Positions 41,877-50,438 of a stretch of DNA of 64,000 nt are shown piece after piece. Source of the DNA: Maricaulis maris_C (lineage in GTDB: Bacteria > Pseudomonadota > Alphaproteobacteria > Caulobacterales > Maricaulaceae); the NCBI RefSeq assembly GCF_049116555.1, contig NZ_JAGDYT010000001.1, positions 744,001-808,000 of the forward strand. Reading direction: 5' to 3'. The position numbers and the translations under genes were made by a program. Every line of letters starts with the position of its first letter. The first letter of the stretch is position 1. The notes under the pieces are model-generated. The model saw only the letters and a program-made list of their open reading frames with translations, had not been told where the DNA came from and did not search any database.

Positions 41877-42308
41877 ATGAAATTCGTCAAACCCGGCCTC
41901 GGCCTGCTCCTCGCCGCCTTCATGATTTTCATGGGAATCCAGAAATTCGGCGACGCCAATCCGATCTTCAGCCATCTCGCCGCTGAGTCGGGCATTGAAT
42001 TCTTCGAGCCGCAGGTGCGCCTGCTGACCGGCGTGCTGGAAATACTGGCGGCCATACTGCTCGCAGTCGGCGTCTTCCTGAAAAGGTTTGAGGGGTTTGG
42101 CGCACTGCTCTCGCTCGGTGTGATCGGTGGCGCGATCGTCTTCCACCTGACACCCTGGCTCGGCATCAATGCACCGGTCGCCTTTGCTGATGGCGGTGGC
42201 TATGTCTACTCGCCCATGTTGTTCGGCATGGCAGTGGTGTTCGGCGCGCTGTCGGCCGTGCTGGTCTGGATGGACAAGGACAAGCTGCCGGTCATCGGCA
42301 AAGCCTGA
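41877..42308 (+). CDS. DoxX-like membrane protein
   Basis: A 143-aa protein with four hydrophobic helices (for example GLGLLLAAFMIFMGIQKFG and LLTGVLEILAAILLAVGVFL). The arrangement and the GIQKFGD / TGVLEILAA patterns fit the DoxX/DoxD-like family. Some members act in redox defence; no specific role can be given. It is transcribed divergently from the MFS gene. The ATG at 41877 starts exactly before the first helix; upstream codons encode no membrane signal. Confidence 0.78.
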   Translation: MKFVKPGLGLLLAAFMIFMGIQKFGDANPIFSHLAAESGIEFFEPQVRLLTGVLEILAAILLAVGVFLKRFEGFGALLSLGVIGGAIVFHLTPWLGINAPVAFADGGGYVYSPMLFGMAVVFGALSAVLVWMDKDKLPVIGKA

Positions 42309-42387
42309 CATGCAAGGCTTTCGTCCTACGTTTCATTAACGTGAAGGCCTCATCCTGCGGGTCAGACCGGATCTGACAGGCCCCAAC

Positions 42388-43479
42388 ATGGCGAATGCCG
42401 AACCCTTTGAGCTCAGCGAGCCCGTCACGCCGCGCACCCGTGCCATCCTGGCCAAGCGGCTGGCGGACATTGTCGGCTTGCCGTCCAGCCGCATCACCCC
42501 GCGTGAGCGCTGGATCGTGGGTGATCTGCTCTATGATGTGATCCGGGCCAGCGATATCGATCTTCGCAAGCGCTGTGCAAAACGACTCGCAGTCCTGTCC
42601 GATGCGCCGCACCGGCTGCTGCGCACACTCGCCTGTGATGAATACGAGGTGGCCGAGCCCATCCTTGAAGAGTGCCAGGCGCTGTCGGATTTCGACATGA
42701 TGGAGGTGTCGCGGGTCGGCAAGCTGCAGCACCGCCTGACCCTGGCCAAGCGCGAAAACCTCTCCGCGACCGTCTCTGCCGCACTGGCTGCCGGCGGGGA
42801 GCTCCCGGTGATCGAGCGCCTGCTGCGCAACAAGACCTCAGTCCTGGCCATGCCGACGGTCGACCATCTGGTCGGGATGGCCGCGGAGGAGACCGGTCTG
42901 GCACAGCTTCTGATCCGCCGCGAGGAAATGCGTCCGACCCAGGCTTTCCGCCTGTTCTGGGCCTGTGAGCATATCGACCGCTACCAGATACTCGAACGCT
43001 TCGCGGTAGACCGGACCATTTTGATCGACGCGTCCGAGGACATTTTCCCGATGGCGGCTGCGGACGCGTGGTCTGACCCGATGGTGACGCGCATCCTGCG
43101 CTATATCGATCGCCGTCAGCGCAATCGGGAAGCCGCCGAATTGAGCCCCTATGGCTCCCTGGAAGGCACGCTGGAAGCCATGGCGATGGACGGCGCACTG
43201 CCGGAAATCATCACCGAAATCTCGACCCTCGCCAATGTCGACCGTCGGCTGGTCCTGCAGATGGTCGACGACATGGCGGGCGAGCCGGTGGCGGTCCTGT
43301 GCAAGGCGACGGGCCTGAAATGGCCCAGTTTCGAGAATTTCTGGCGTGGCCTCGGTCGCTCGCCGACCAGCGAGCCGGTCGAGCAGGCCCGCAAGGTCTA
43401 TGACAGCCTCTCGGTGGAAAAAGCCCAGACAGTGCTGCGCTACTGGAACCTGTCGATGGAAGACAAGGGCGGGAAATAG
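42388..43479 (+). CDS. DUF2336 domain protein
   Basis: A 363-aa soluble helical protein typical of Alphaproteobacteria. Conserved features include LAKRLADIVGLPSSRITPRERWIVGDLLYDVI and LACDEYEVAEPILEECQALSDFDMMEV in the first third, a repeat-like HEAT/ARM arrangement. The end reads KVYDSLSVEKAQTVLRYW. No enzymatic motifs are present. The function is unknown; a role in signalling or cell-cycle contexts is sometimes suggested for the family by its taxonomic distribution, but nothing here shows it. Confidence 0.8.
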   Translation: MANAEPFELSEPVTPRTRAILAKRLADIVGLPSSRITPRERWIVGDLLYDVIRASDIDLRKRCAKRLAVLSDAPHRLLRTLACDEYEVAEPILEECQALSDFDMMEVSRVGKLQHRLTLAKRENLSATVSAALAAGGELPVIERLLRNKTSVLAMPTVDHLVGMAAEETGLAQLLIRREEMRPTQAFRLFWACEHIDRYQILERFAVDRTILIDASEDIFPMAAADAWSDPMVTRILRYIDRRQRNREAAELSPYGSLEGTLEAMAMDGALPEIITEISTLANVDRRLVLQMVDDMAGEPVAVLCKATGLKWPSFENFWRGLGRSPTSEPVEQARKVYDSLSVEKAQTVLRYWNLSMEDKGGK

Positions 43480-43791
43480 GGGCAGCTTTGCGGGGGCCTT
43501 CCCCTTGATGGGGAAGGTGGCGTGGCGCGGCGCATCGCGCCGGGTCGGAAGGGGTGACACGCGCAGCGTTTAGCCACCGACCGCCGTTCACCCACTCCGT
43601 CTCGCCGCTGACGCGACGATCCACCTCGCCCATCAAGGGCGAGGACCTGGTGATCGGCGCCTACCTCACCCGCCCGGCCCATTAATTGACGGGGACACGT
43701 ATCGCTTTTTCCGGTTTAGCCGGGCCAGCTTCCAGCGGCATCAAGCACGCGCACCGGCTCCCTATCGACCGCTGGAGCCGTGGCGCCGCGC
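43480..43791. repeat. Gene-free region rich in palindromes
   Basis: It contains a hairpin CCTTCCCCTTGATGGGGAAGG (about 43498-43518), a GGCGCATCGCGCC dyad, a CCTCGCCCATCAAGGGCGAGG hairpin (about 43625-43645) and a fragment GGGGACACGTATCGC at 43691 similar to the 15.3-15.4 kb motifs. No coding signal is supported. These look like REP-type or decayed mobile sequences beside the GIY-YIG gene. Confidence 0.6.
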
Positions 43792-43833
43792 GCGCGGGGT
43801 GAGACGGCACGCGTGAAAAACGGGACATGTCCC
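43792..43833 (+). repeat. 42-bp dispersed element (copy C2, plus orientation)
   Basis: Matches the reverse complement of 15415-15456 at 39 of 42 positions. One end is the palindromic GGGACATGTCCC. It lies 41 bp from the GIY-YIG gene's stop. Confidence 0.7.
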
Positions 43834-43873
43834 GGCTTTGCTCGATCGTCAGGATGACGGTTGGACAAAGGCT

Positions 43874-44218
43874 TCAGTCCGTCGGGGCCCACATCTGGAT
43901 GGTTTCGTAGAGATCGTCCCAATCAGGACTTGTCTGTTCGATGAGCGCCAATTTCCATTGCCGCCGCCATACCTTCAGTCGCTTCTCGCGTTCAATCGCG
44001 AAGCCGAAATCCTGATGAAACTCGTACCAAACCAGCTTCGTGACCCCGTATTTCCGCGTGAAGGCAGAGCCTTTGCCTTCGCGATGCATCATGACGCGCA
44101 AGGCGATATTCCCGGTCACCCCGATATAGAGGGTGCCGTTACGTTGACTGGCCAGAATGTAGACGCACGGATGCTTCGCCAATGTGGCCTCCGCCAGCTT
44201 GGCCTTTCGTCGCGTCAT
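43874..44218 (-). CDS. GIY-YIG nuclease-domain protein
   Basis: A 114-aa single-domain protein. The motif is CVYILASQRNGTLYIGVTGN (VYI and YIG), followed by the conserved arginine in LRVMMHR, a tyrosine-containing VTKLVWYE and EREKRLKVWRR. This small stand-alone type (UPF0213/YhbQ-like) is widespread; its physiological role is uncertain, with DNA end-processing or nicking possible. ATG at 44218 is preferred; a GTG at 44251 would add 11 residues. The 3' side abuts repeat DNA. Confidence 0.82.
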   Translation of the reverse strand: MTRRKAKLAEATLAKHPCVYILASQRNGTLYIGVTGNIALRVMMHREGKGSAFTRKYGVTKLVWYEFHQDFGFAIEREKRLKVWRRQWKLALIEQTSPDWDDLYETIQMWAPTD

Positions 44219-44390
44219 AGTGATGCGTGGTCCGGGCCGGGTCTGTGACACCGGTCACGCCGCCTTGTGACGCCCGGCAAGAAAAACCCTACTGCAAATG
44301 CGTCTGCATCTTCCCCGCCGCTTTATCTGGTCAAGACTCGTCTGAGAAGCTAATTACCGGGGCACAAGCGTTATCGCGCGGGGAGTTTCC

Positions 44391-44897
44391 ATGTTCTATG
44401 GCATCAGCCTGACCGCCATTCTGGTGGCGCTCTGGCTCACCTTGTCCGGCCCCTTCACCCTGTCGGGGAATTACCCCATCGTCATGGGTCTGGGCGTTAT
44501 CAGCATTATCGTGACGGTGGCACTGACCTACCGCATGCGGATCGTCGATCGCGAGACCGTTCCGGTCGGGCCCGCCGTTCCGCTCTTTGCTTATTGGGGC
44601 TGGCTGGGCGGCGAGATCGTCAAGGCCAATCTGGCGGTGCTGCGTCTGATCATGAAGCCGGAAATCGAAGTCGAGCCTCGCCTGGTGCGCGTCTCTGCCG
44701 AGCACCGCTCCGAGCTGGGCCTTTGCGTCTTCGCCAATTCGATCACGCTGACACCGGGCACGGTGACCGTGGATGTCGAGGGTGACGGCTTCCTCGTTCA
44801 CGCGCTGGACAATTCCTTTACCGACCCGGCCGGATTCGCGGAGATGGGCGCACGCTCCGACACCGCCTCCGACGGCAAGAAGACGGGAGCCAGCTGA
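44391..44897 (+). CDS. mnhE: Mrp/Mnh antiporter subunit E
   Basis: A 168-aa MnhE-type protein: two or three N-terminal helices (MFYGISLTAILVALWLTLSGPF..., LFAYWGWLGGEIVKANLAVLRLI), then the soluble part with NSITLTPGTVTVDVEGDGFLVHALD, which is diagnostic of MnhE. First gene of a ten-gene operon, with GGGGAG before the ATG; the upstream region is a likely promoter. The last base overlaps the next start. Confidence 0.95.
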   Translation: MFYGISLTAILVALWLTLSGPFTLSGNYPIVMGLGVISIIVTVALTYRMRIVDRETVPVGPAVPLFAYWGWLGGEIVKANLAVLRLIMKPEIEVEPRLVRVSAEHRSELGLCVFANSITLTPGTVTVDVEGDGFLVHALDNSFTDPAGFAEMGARSDTASDGKKTGAS

Positions 44898-45214
44898 TGA
44901 CTTTCCTGACTTTCCTCGTTGCCATCGGCATGGCCGTGGCGATGGCCATCATGCTGGCCCGCCTGTTCGCCGGGCCGACCCTGTATGACCGCGTTCTGGC
45001 CGCCAATTCCTTCGGCACCAAGACCGTGCTCTTCCTGCTTGTCTTCGCCGCCCTCGTCGGGCGCCAGGACGCCATCGATATCGCGCTGCTCTATGCCCTG
45101 ATCAATTTCGTCGCGACCATCGCGATCCTGAAATTCTTCCGCTATCGCTCGCTGGAAATCGCCCTGGCCCAGATGTCCCTGCGCAAGGCCCTGGACGGGG
45201 AGTATGAGAAATGA
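44897..45214 (+). CDS. mnhF: Mrp/Mnh antiporter subunit F
   Basis: A 105-aa three-helix protein with the MnhF pattern RLFAGPTLYDRVLAANSFGTKTVLFLLV and YALINFVATIAILKFF. Membrane component needed for assembly of the hetero-oligomeric antiporter. Its end overlaps the MnhG start by 4 nt. Confidence 0.95.
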   Translation: MTFLTFLVAIGMAVAMAIMLARLFAGPTLYDRVLAANSFGTKTVLFLLVFAALVGRQDAIDIALLYALINFVATIAILKFFRYRSLEIALAQMSLRKALDGEYEK

Positions 45215-45582
45215 GTGCGGCCGAGATTTTCCAGCACGCCCGCGACGCCTTCTCGATCGGGGCCATGGCCGTCGGCCTGGTCTTCGTGATTGCCGGCGCC
45301 ATCGGCGTGATGCGACTGCCTGACTTCTACACCCGCATGCACGCAGCCGGTGTCACCGACACTCTGGGCGCCGAGCTGATCATTGTCGGTCTGATGGCCC
45401 AGGCCGGTGACTGGCAGACGGCCGCCAAGCTCGCCCTGGTCGGCCTTCTTCTCTTCCTGACCAGTCCGACCGCGACCCATGCCATCGCCAATGCGGCGCA
45501 CCGGGCCGGGCAGAAGCCGGATCTGTCGCACTTCAAGCCGAAACACCCGGCCGATGCCGGCTCGTCGGAGGGGCAGAAATGA
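45211..45582 (+). CDS. mnhG: Mrp/Mnh antiporter subunit G
   Basis: A 123-aa three-helix protein: LVFVIAGAIGVMRLPDFYTRMHAAGVTDTLG is the family signature, followed by LALVGLLLFLTSPTATHAIANAAHRAG. Small membrane subunit of the Mrp complex. It overlaps the following gene by 4 nt. Confidence 0.95.
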   Translation: MSAAEIFQHARDAFSIGAMAVGLVFVIAGAIGVMRLPDFYTRMHAAGVTDTLGAELIIVGLMAQAGDWQTAAKLALVGLLLFLTSPTATHAIANAAHRAGQKPDLSHFKPKHPADAGSSEGQK

Positions 45583-46148
45583 ACCACGCCGATCTGACCC
45601 AGTATCTGGACTATCTGCTGATCGCGATGTTGCTCGCGGTCGGTTTCGCGATTGTCCGCCTGCGCAATCTGTTCGCCGTGGTGATGCTGACCGGGGTCTA
45701 TTCCCTGCTCTGCGCAGCCTGGTTCGTATCGCTCGACGCGGTTGATGTGGCCTTCACCGAAGCCGCTGTCGGTGCCGGCATCTCGACCGTGCTGATGCTC
45801 GGCGCAATGCTGCTCACCGCACGCGAGAGCGAGCCGGCCGGGGTCGGTCGCCACTGGGCGGCCTTCGTGGTGGTTGCGGCTGCCGGTGCGGCGCTCTTTT
45901 TCGCCATCCCGGACATGCCGGTCTATGGCGACCCGGAAAGCCCGGCCAATGCCTATGTCGGACGGGAGTATCTCGAACAGGTGCCGCATGACATCTCGAT
46001 CCCGAATGTGGTCACGGCCGTCCTGTCCAGCTATCGCGGCTTCGATACCCTGGGTGAGGTCGTGGTGGTCTTCTCTGCCGCGCTCGGCGTGATGTTGCTG
46101 CTGGGCTTCGGGACCAGCGCGCGCCGCCGTGAAGAGGAGGAGGATTGA
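45579..46148 (+). CDS. DUF4040 (MnhA C-terminal/MbhD-like) antiporter subunit
   Basis: A 189-aa membrane protein. LLIAMLLAVGFAIVRLRNLFAVVMLTGVYSLLCAAWFV and DVAFTEAAVGAGISTVLMLGAMLLTAR match DUF4040, which in ordinary MrpA is fused behind the large NuoL-like domain. The C-terminal half (PHDISIPNVVTAVLSSYRGFDTLGEVVVVFSAALGVMLLL) resembles the MbhE-like/MnhB-leading segment. Here this part of MnhA is thus a separate gene, as in Mbh-type complexes. It overlaps mnhB by 4 nt. Confidence 0.88.
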   Translation: MNHADLTQYLDYLLIAMLLAVGFAIVRLRNLFAVVMLTGVYSLLCAAWFVSLDAVDVAFTEAAVGAGISTVLMLGAMLLTARESEPAGVGRHWAAFVVVAAAGAALFFAIPDMPVYGDPESPANAYVGREYLEQVPHDISIPNVVTAVLSSYRGFDTLGEVVVVFSAALGVMLLLGFGTSARRREEEED

Positions 46149-46609
46149 TCATGTCTCCGCATCTCATTCTCCAAGTCGTCGCCAAGCTTCTGATTCCGCT
46201 GATTGTGGTCTTCGGCTTCTATGTGCAATTCCATGGCGAGTATGGCCCGGGCGGCGGCTTTCAGGCCGGCGTCATCATCGCGGTCGCCGTCATCCTCTAC
46301 GCGCTGATCTTCGGCATCGACGCGGCCCGCCGGACAGTCCCGCCGGTCGTGGTCCGCTTCGGCGCGGCACTTGGCGTGCTGATCTTTGCCGGGGTCGGGG
46401 TCGCCACCCTGTTCATGAACGGGGCCGGCGAGCCGCTCAATTATCTCGATTACGATGCCCTGCATCCCGACCAGGGTCATCATACCGGCCAGCACTACGG
46501 CATTATCCTGATTGAAATCGGGGTGTTGACCACCGTCGCTTCGGTGATGCTGGCGATCTTCTATGCCTTTGCCGGCCGCGTGCCGGATATTCCGGACGAG
46601 GAGTGGTAG
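46145..46609 (+). CDS. mnhB: Mrp/Mnh antiporter subunit B
   Basis: A 154-aa membrane protein with the MnhB signature GFYVQFHGEYGPGGGFQAGVIIAVAVILYALIFG and four helices; the end GIILIEIGVLTTVASVMLAIFYAFA is typical. GTG/ATG choices: GTG-less, ATG at 46145 overlaps the previous stop, while a second ATG at 46151 (MSPHL) is equally plausible. Part of the E-F-G-(DUF4040)-B-C-D order. Confidence 0.93.
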   Translation: MIMSPHLILQVVAKLLIPLIVVFGFYVQFHGEYGPGGGFQAGVIIAVAVILYALIFGIDAARRTVPPVVVRFGAALGVLIFAGVGVATLFMNGAGEPLNYLDYDALHPDQGHHTGQHYGIILIEIGVLTTVASVMLAIFYAFAGRVPDIPDEEW

Positions 46610-46611
46610 CC

Positions 46612-47115
46612 ATGCTGGAAATCCTCGCAGAACGCTTCAACTACATCCCGATCATCATCCTGATGATGATCGGACTCTATGTGGTCATTGCGACGGGAAA
46701 TCTGATCAAGCGGCTGGTCGGCCTGTCGATCTTCCAGACCTCGGTCTTCCTGCTCTACATCACCATCGGCAAGGTGTTTGGCGGCGCGCCGCCCATCCTC
46801 GAGACCTACAAGGTTGACGAGGGTTACGGCCATGGCGGTGACGCTGACGGTTATGGCGCGGCCGAGGCCGGCCATGCGGCCGACGCCGCTGCCGACCATG
46901 CCGAACCGGCAGTCGATGCGGCGCATCAGACCGCCGAGCTGCTTTACTCCAATCCATTGCCGCACGTCCTCATCCTGACCGCCATTGTGGTCGGGGTCGC
47001 GACGCTGGCCGTGGGCCTGGCCCTCGTGGTTCGGATCCGCGAGTCCTACGGGACGATCGAGGATGACGCCCTGAATGCCGCCGATTACTCGCTTGAATCC
47101 GGGAGCGCCGAATAA
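46612..47115 (+). CDS. mnhC: Mrp/Mnh antiporter subunit C with a charged loop insertion
   Basis: A 167-aa NuoK-like protein. Helices 1-2 (IIILMMIGLYVVIATGNLIKRLVGLSIFQTSVFLLYITIG) and helix 3 (NPLPHVLILTAIVVGVATLAVGLALVV) carry the MnhC/NuoK patterns. Between them is an unusually long loop of about 50 residues rich in Ala, Asp, His and Glu. The ATG at 46612 follows GAGGAG. Its stop overlaps the next start by one base. Confidence 0.92.
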   Translation: MLEILAERFNYIPIIILMMIGLYVVIATGNLIKRLVGLSIFQTSVFLLYITIGKVFGGAPPILETYKVDEGYGHGGDADGYGAAEAGHAADAAADHAEPAVDAAHQTAELLYSNPLPHVLILTAIVVGVATLAVGLALVVRIRESYGTIEDDALNAADYSLESGSAE

Positions 47116-48638
47116 TGCAGTTTCTGGCTGACTTCCTGCCGGCTGGCCTTGCCATGCACGCCCCGGCCCTGATTGTCGTCATACCGCTGATCACAGCGGC
47201 CGTGGCGGCCCTGATGCCGAATGGCCGGGTGGCCTGGATCGTGGCCCTGATCACCGCCGCGGCGGTGGCCCTGTTGTCGCTGAACCTGCTCGGTCAAGTG
47301 GCTGTCGAGGGCGTGATTTCCTATCACATGGGTGGCTGGGCGCCGCCGCTCGGGATTGAGTATCGCGTCGACATGCTCAATGTCGCCTTGCTGCTCCTGG
47401 TCGGATTTGTCGGCCTGTTGTGCGTGTTCTACGCCCTGCCGAGCGTCGCGGACGAGATCGCCGAGAACAAGCAGGCACTCTTCTATTCCGCCTTCCTGGT
47501 CTGCTTCACCGGCCTGCTCGGCGTGACCATTACCGGCGACGCCTTCAACGTCTTCGTCTTCCTCGAGATTTCCTCAATCTCGACTTATGTCCTCATCGCG
47601 ATGGGGGCCGGGAAGGACCGGCGGGCGCTGACGGCGAGCTATAATTACCTGATCCTTGGTACGATCGGGGCGACCTTCTTCGTCATCGGCGTCGGCTTCC
47701 TCTATATGGCGACCGGCACGCTCAACATGGCGGACATGGCAGAGATCCTGGCGGAGAACGGGCATAACCGGGTCAGCCAGGCGGCCTTCGCCTTCATCGT
47801 GGTCGGTCTCGGCTTGAAGGCGGCGATGTTCCCGCTGCATGTCTGGTTGCCCAATGCCTATGCCTTCGCGCCGAATTTCGTCACCGCCTTCCTCGCGTCG
47901 ACGGCGACCAAGGTGGCGTTTTACGCGCTGATCCGCTTCCTGTTCTCGGTCTTCCATCCCGATGTCAGCTTCGTCGAAATGTCCTTCGTCTGGCTGTTCG
48001 CGGTGGTCGGGACCGTGGCGATGGTGGTGGCGTCCCTGCAGGCGGTCTTCCAGACCGATGCGCGGCGTCTGCTGGCCTACTCCTCGGTGGCCCAGGTCGG
48101 CTACATGATGCTGGGTCTGGGCATGGGGACGGCCTCGGGCCTGTCGGCCGGCCTGCTGCATCTGATGAACCACGCCCTGATGAAGGGCGCGCTCTTCATG
48201 GCGCTGGGCGCTTTCGCGCTGAATTTCGGCGTCCGCCGGATCAAGGATCTTGCCGGTATGGGCAAGACCATGCCGGCTTCGGCGATGGCCTTCACCATTG
48301 CCGGCCTGTCCCTCGTGGGCGTGCCTTTGACCGTCGGCTTTACCTCGAAATGGTATCTCGTTACTGCCGCGCTCGAGCGTGGCTGGTGGTGGGCTGTGGC
48401 GGCGCTGATGCTGTCATCCCTGCTGGCACTGGCCTATGTCGCCCGGCTCCTGTCGGCGATCTGGATGGACAGCCCGCCCACCCATCATGGTGAGCTGACC
48501 CAGCGTCGTCTCGCGCCCTGGATGGTGCTGGTACCGATGTCGATCCTGGCGCTGGCCAATATCTATTTCTTCTTCCACGCCGACCCGTTGGTCTGGCTGG
48601 CCCGGTCCGCGGCCGAGGCCGTGATGGGAGGATCCTGA
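47115..48638 (+). CDS. mnhD: Mrp/Mnh antiporter subunit D (NuoN/M-like), first copy
   Basis: A 507-aa polytopic protein of the proton-conducting membrane transporter family with about 14 helices. LLAYSSVAQVGYMMLGLGMG and HLMNHALMKGALFMALGA carry the lysine- and histidine-containing channel motifs common to NuoL/M/N, and VFVFLEISSISTYVLIA has the helix-5 glutamate. Probably a cation/proton antiport channel. The second channel gene begins 4 bp later. Confidence 0.93.
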   Translation: MQFLADFLPAGLAMHAPALIVVIPLITAAVAALMPNGRVAWIVALITAAAVALLSLNLLGQVAVEGVISYHMGGWAPPLGIEYRVDMLNVALLLLVGFVGLLCVFYALPSVADEIAENKQALFYSAFLVCFTGLLGVTITGDAFNVFVFLEISSISTYVLIAMGAGKDRRALTASYNYLILGTIGATFFVIGVGFLYMATGTLNMADMAEILAENGHNRVSQAAFAFIVVGLGLKAAMFPLHVWLPNAYAFAPNFVTAFLASTATKVAFYALIRFLFSVFHPDVSFVEMSFVWLFAVVGTVAMVVASLQAVFQTDARRLLAYSSVAQVGYMMLGLGMGTASGLSAGLLHLMNHALMKGALFMALGAFALNFGVRRIKDLAGMGKTMPASAMAFTIAGLSLVGVPLTVGFTSKWYLVTAALERGWWWAVAALMLSSLLALAYVARLLSAIWMDSPPTHHGELTQRRLAPWMVLVPMSILALANIYFFFHADPLVWLARSAAEAVMGGS

Positions 48639-48642
48639 TCTG

Positions 48643-50124
48643 ATGTGGACGCCTGAACTCTCCCTCGCCCTTGCCCTTGCCATTCCGGCGATCGGCGGTG
48701 TCTTTGTGGCGCTGCTGGGCTCGCGCCCCAATCTGCGTGAAGCCGCGACCCTGATCGCGGCGGTGCTGCTGGCCTTCAATGTCGCCTATCTGGTGGAGGT
48801 GGCGCAAAGCGAGCCGACCCTGAACCTGGCGACGCTCGCACCCGGCCTGCACCTGGTCTTCAAGCTGGAACCGCTCGGCGCCGTCTTTGCCGCCGTGGCC
48901 TCGGGCCTGTGGATCGTCAATTCGCTGTATTCGATCGGCTATATGCGCGGCAATAACGAGAAGAACCAGACCCGTTTCTATGTCTGTTTCTGCATTGCCA
49001 TCGCCGGTGCCATGGGCGTTGCCCTGTCCGGCAATCTGCTGACCATGTTCCTCTTCTACGAGGTCCTGACCCTGTCGACCTATCCGCTGGTCACGCACAA
49101 GGGAGATGCCAAGGCCAAGCGGGGCGGGGCGATCTATCTCTCCATCCTGCTGGGGACCTCGATCGGTCTGCTTCTGCCGGCGGTCATCGCCACGCATTTC
49201 CTGGCCGGTTCGACCGACTTCATCGCCGGCGGTCTGCTTGCGCTCAACGAGGTTACCCCAGCGATCGCCAGCATCCTGCTCGTGCTGTTCGCCTTCGGGA
49301 TCGGCAAGGCGGCGCTGATGCCGGTTCATCCCTGGCTGCCCAATGCCATGGTCGCGCCGACCCCGGTCTCGGCCCTGCTGCACGCCGTGGCCGTCGTAAA
49401 GGCCGGCGTCTTCGCCATGCTCAAGGTCGGCACCTATATCTTCGGGCCGGCCCTGATCGCGATCACTCCGGCTGCCGATGCGCTGGCCTGGATTGCCGGT
49501 ATCTCCATTGTGCTGGCCTCCGTGGTCGCCATGACCAAGGATAATCTCAAGGCGCGACTGGCTTTCTCGACGGTCTCCCAGCTTTCCTATGTGACGCTGG
49601 GCGTGATGCTCGGCTCGCCGCTGGCCATGCTGGGCGGGGCGCTGCAGATCGTCATGCACGCCTGGGGCAAGATCACGCTCTTCATGAGCGCCGGCGCCAT
49701 CTATACCGCGACCGGCAAGACCGAGATCTCGCAGATGGATGGTCTGGGCCGTTACATGCCCTGGCTGTTCGGCGCCTATACGATCGGTGCCCTGTCGATC
49801 ATCGGTCTGCCGCCGCTGGGCGGATCCTGGCCGAAACTCTTCCTGCTCCAGGGGGCCTGGGACAGCGGGCAGGGCTGGCTGATGGTGGCGCTGATCGCCT
49901 CCTCCATCCTCAATGTTGCCTATCTCCTGCCGCTCTCGGCGCGGGGTTTCTTCTCGCCGCCCGAACAGGCGCAATTGAAGCGGCAACCGCCCATGATGGT
50001 CATCCTGCCGCCGGTTATCACGGCGCTGGGCGTGATCGTGCTCTTCTTCCTCATCGGACCGCTGCGCGATTATCTCGAACCGGTCTTTATGTCGTCGACC
50101 CTTGCTGCGGAGGCCACACAGTGA
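48643..50124 (+). CDS. Mrp antiporter-like channel subunit, second (NuoM/L-like)
   Basis: A 493-aa paralogous channel protein. FLFYEVLTLSTYPLVTHKGDAKAKRGG has the helix-5 glutamate, and HPWLPNAMVAPTPVSALLHAVAVVKAGVFAML and STVSQLSYVTLGVML are canonical NuoL/M motifs, so this copy looks closer to MrpA/NuoL's core than the first MnhD. It overlaps the next gene by 4 nt. Having it next to MnhD and the third copy is not the standard seven-gene Mrp layout. Confidence 0.9.
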   Translation: MWTPELSLALALAIPAIGGVFVALLGSRPNLREAATLIAAVLLAFNVAYLVEVAQSEPTLNLATLAPGLHLVFKLEPLGAVFAAVASGLWIVNSLYSIGYMRGNNEKNQTRFYVCFCIAIAGAMGVALSGNLLTMFLFYEVLTLSTYPLVTHKGDAKAKRGGAIYLSILLGTSIGLLLPAVIATHFLAGSTDFIAGGLLALNEVTPAIASILLVLFAFGIGKAALMPVHPWLPNAMVAPTPVSALLHAVAVVKAGVFAMLKVGTYIFGPALIAITPAADALAWIAGISIVLASVVAMTKDNLKARLAFSTVSQLSYVTLGVMLGSPLAMLGGALQIVMHAWGKITLFMSAGAIYTATGKTEISQMDGLGRYMPWLFGAYTIGALSIIGLPPLGGSWPKLFLLQGAWDSGQGWLMVALIASSILNVAYLLPLSARGFFSPPEQAQLKRQPPMMVILPPVITALGVIVLFFLIGPLRDYLEPVFMSSTLAAEATQ

Positions 50125-50438
50125 GCGATCCCAACGGCAAACATGATGAACTCATCCACCCGGCCGCCCGACCCTTCCTGTGGCTCGACGCGCCCTGGCT
50201 GAAATCCTCGATGATCTGGATCTTCCTGGTGGCGACACTGGGACTTGTGGCCGTCGATTTCGTCCATCACCGCCATGAATATGTCGAGCTGGCCGAGTTC
50301 TACGGCTTCTATGCGATGTGGGGCTTCGGCGCCTTTGTGCTCGCCGTGATGATCGGCTGGTGGGTGATCCGCGGCCTTCTGGGCCGGCAGGAGGATTACT
50401 GGGACGGCGACAATACCGACGAGGAGGGTCAGTCATGA
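50121..50438 (+). CDS. Small two-helix membrane protein in the antiporter operon, unrecognised
   Basis: A 105-aa protein with two predicted helices (SSMIWIFLVATLGLVAVDF and YAMWGFGAFVLAVMIGWWVI) and charged ends (HHRHEYVELAEF between, DYWDGDNTDEEG at the tail). It overlaps both neighbours by 4 nt, so it is a genuine translated cistron of the operon. I do not recognise a family; an accessory or assembly subunit of the antiporter is inferred. Confidence 0.8.
   Translation: MSDPNGKHDELIHPAARPFLWLDAPWLKSSMIWIFLVATLGLVAVDFVHHRHEYVELAEFYGFYAMWGFGAFVLAVMIGWWVIRGLLGRQEDYWDGDNTDEEGQS

Noticed and set aside
43874..44218. GIY-YIG protein as a homing endonuclease in an intron
   Set aside because: It is a short stand-alone domain without DNA-binding extension and no interrupted host gene is visible.
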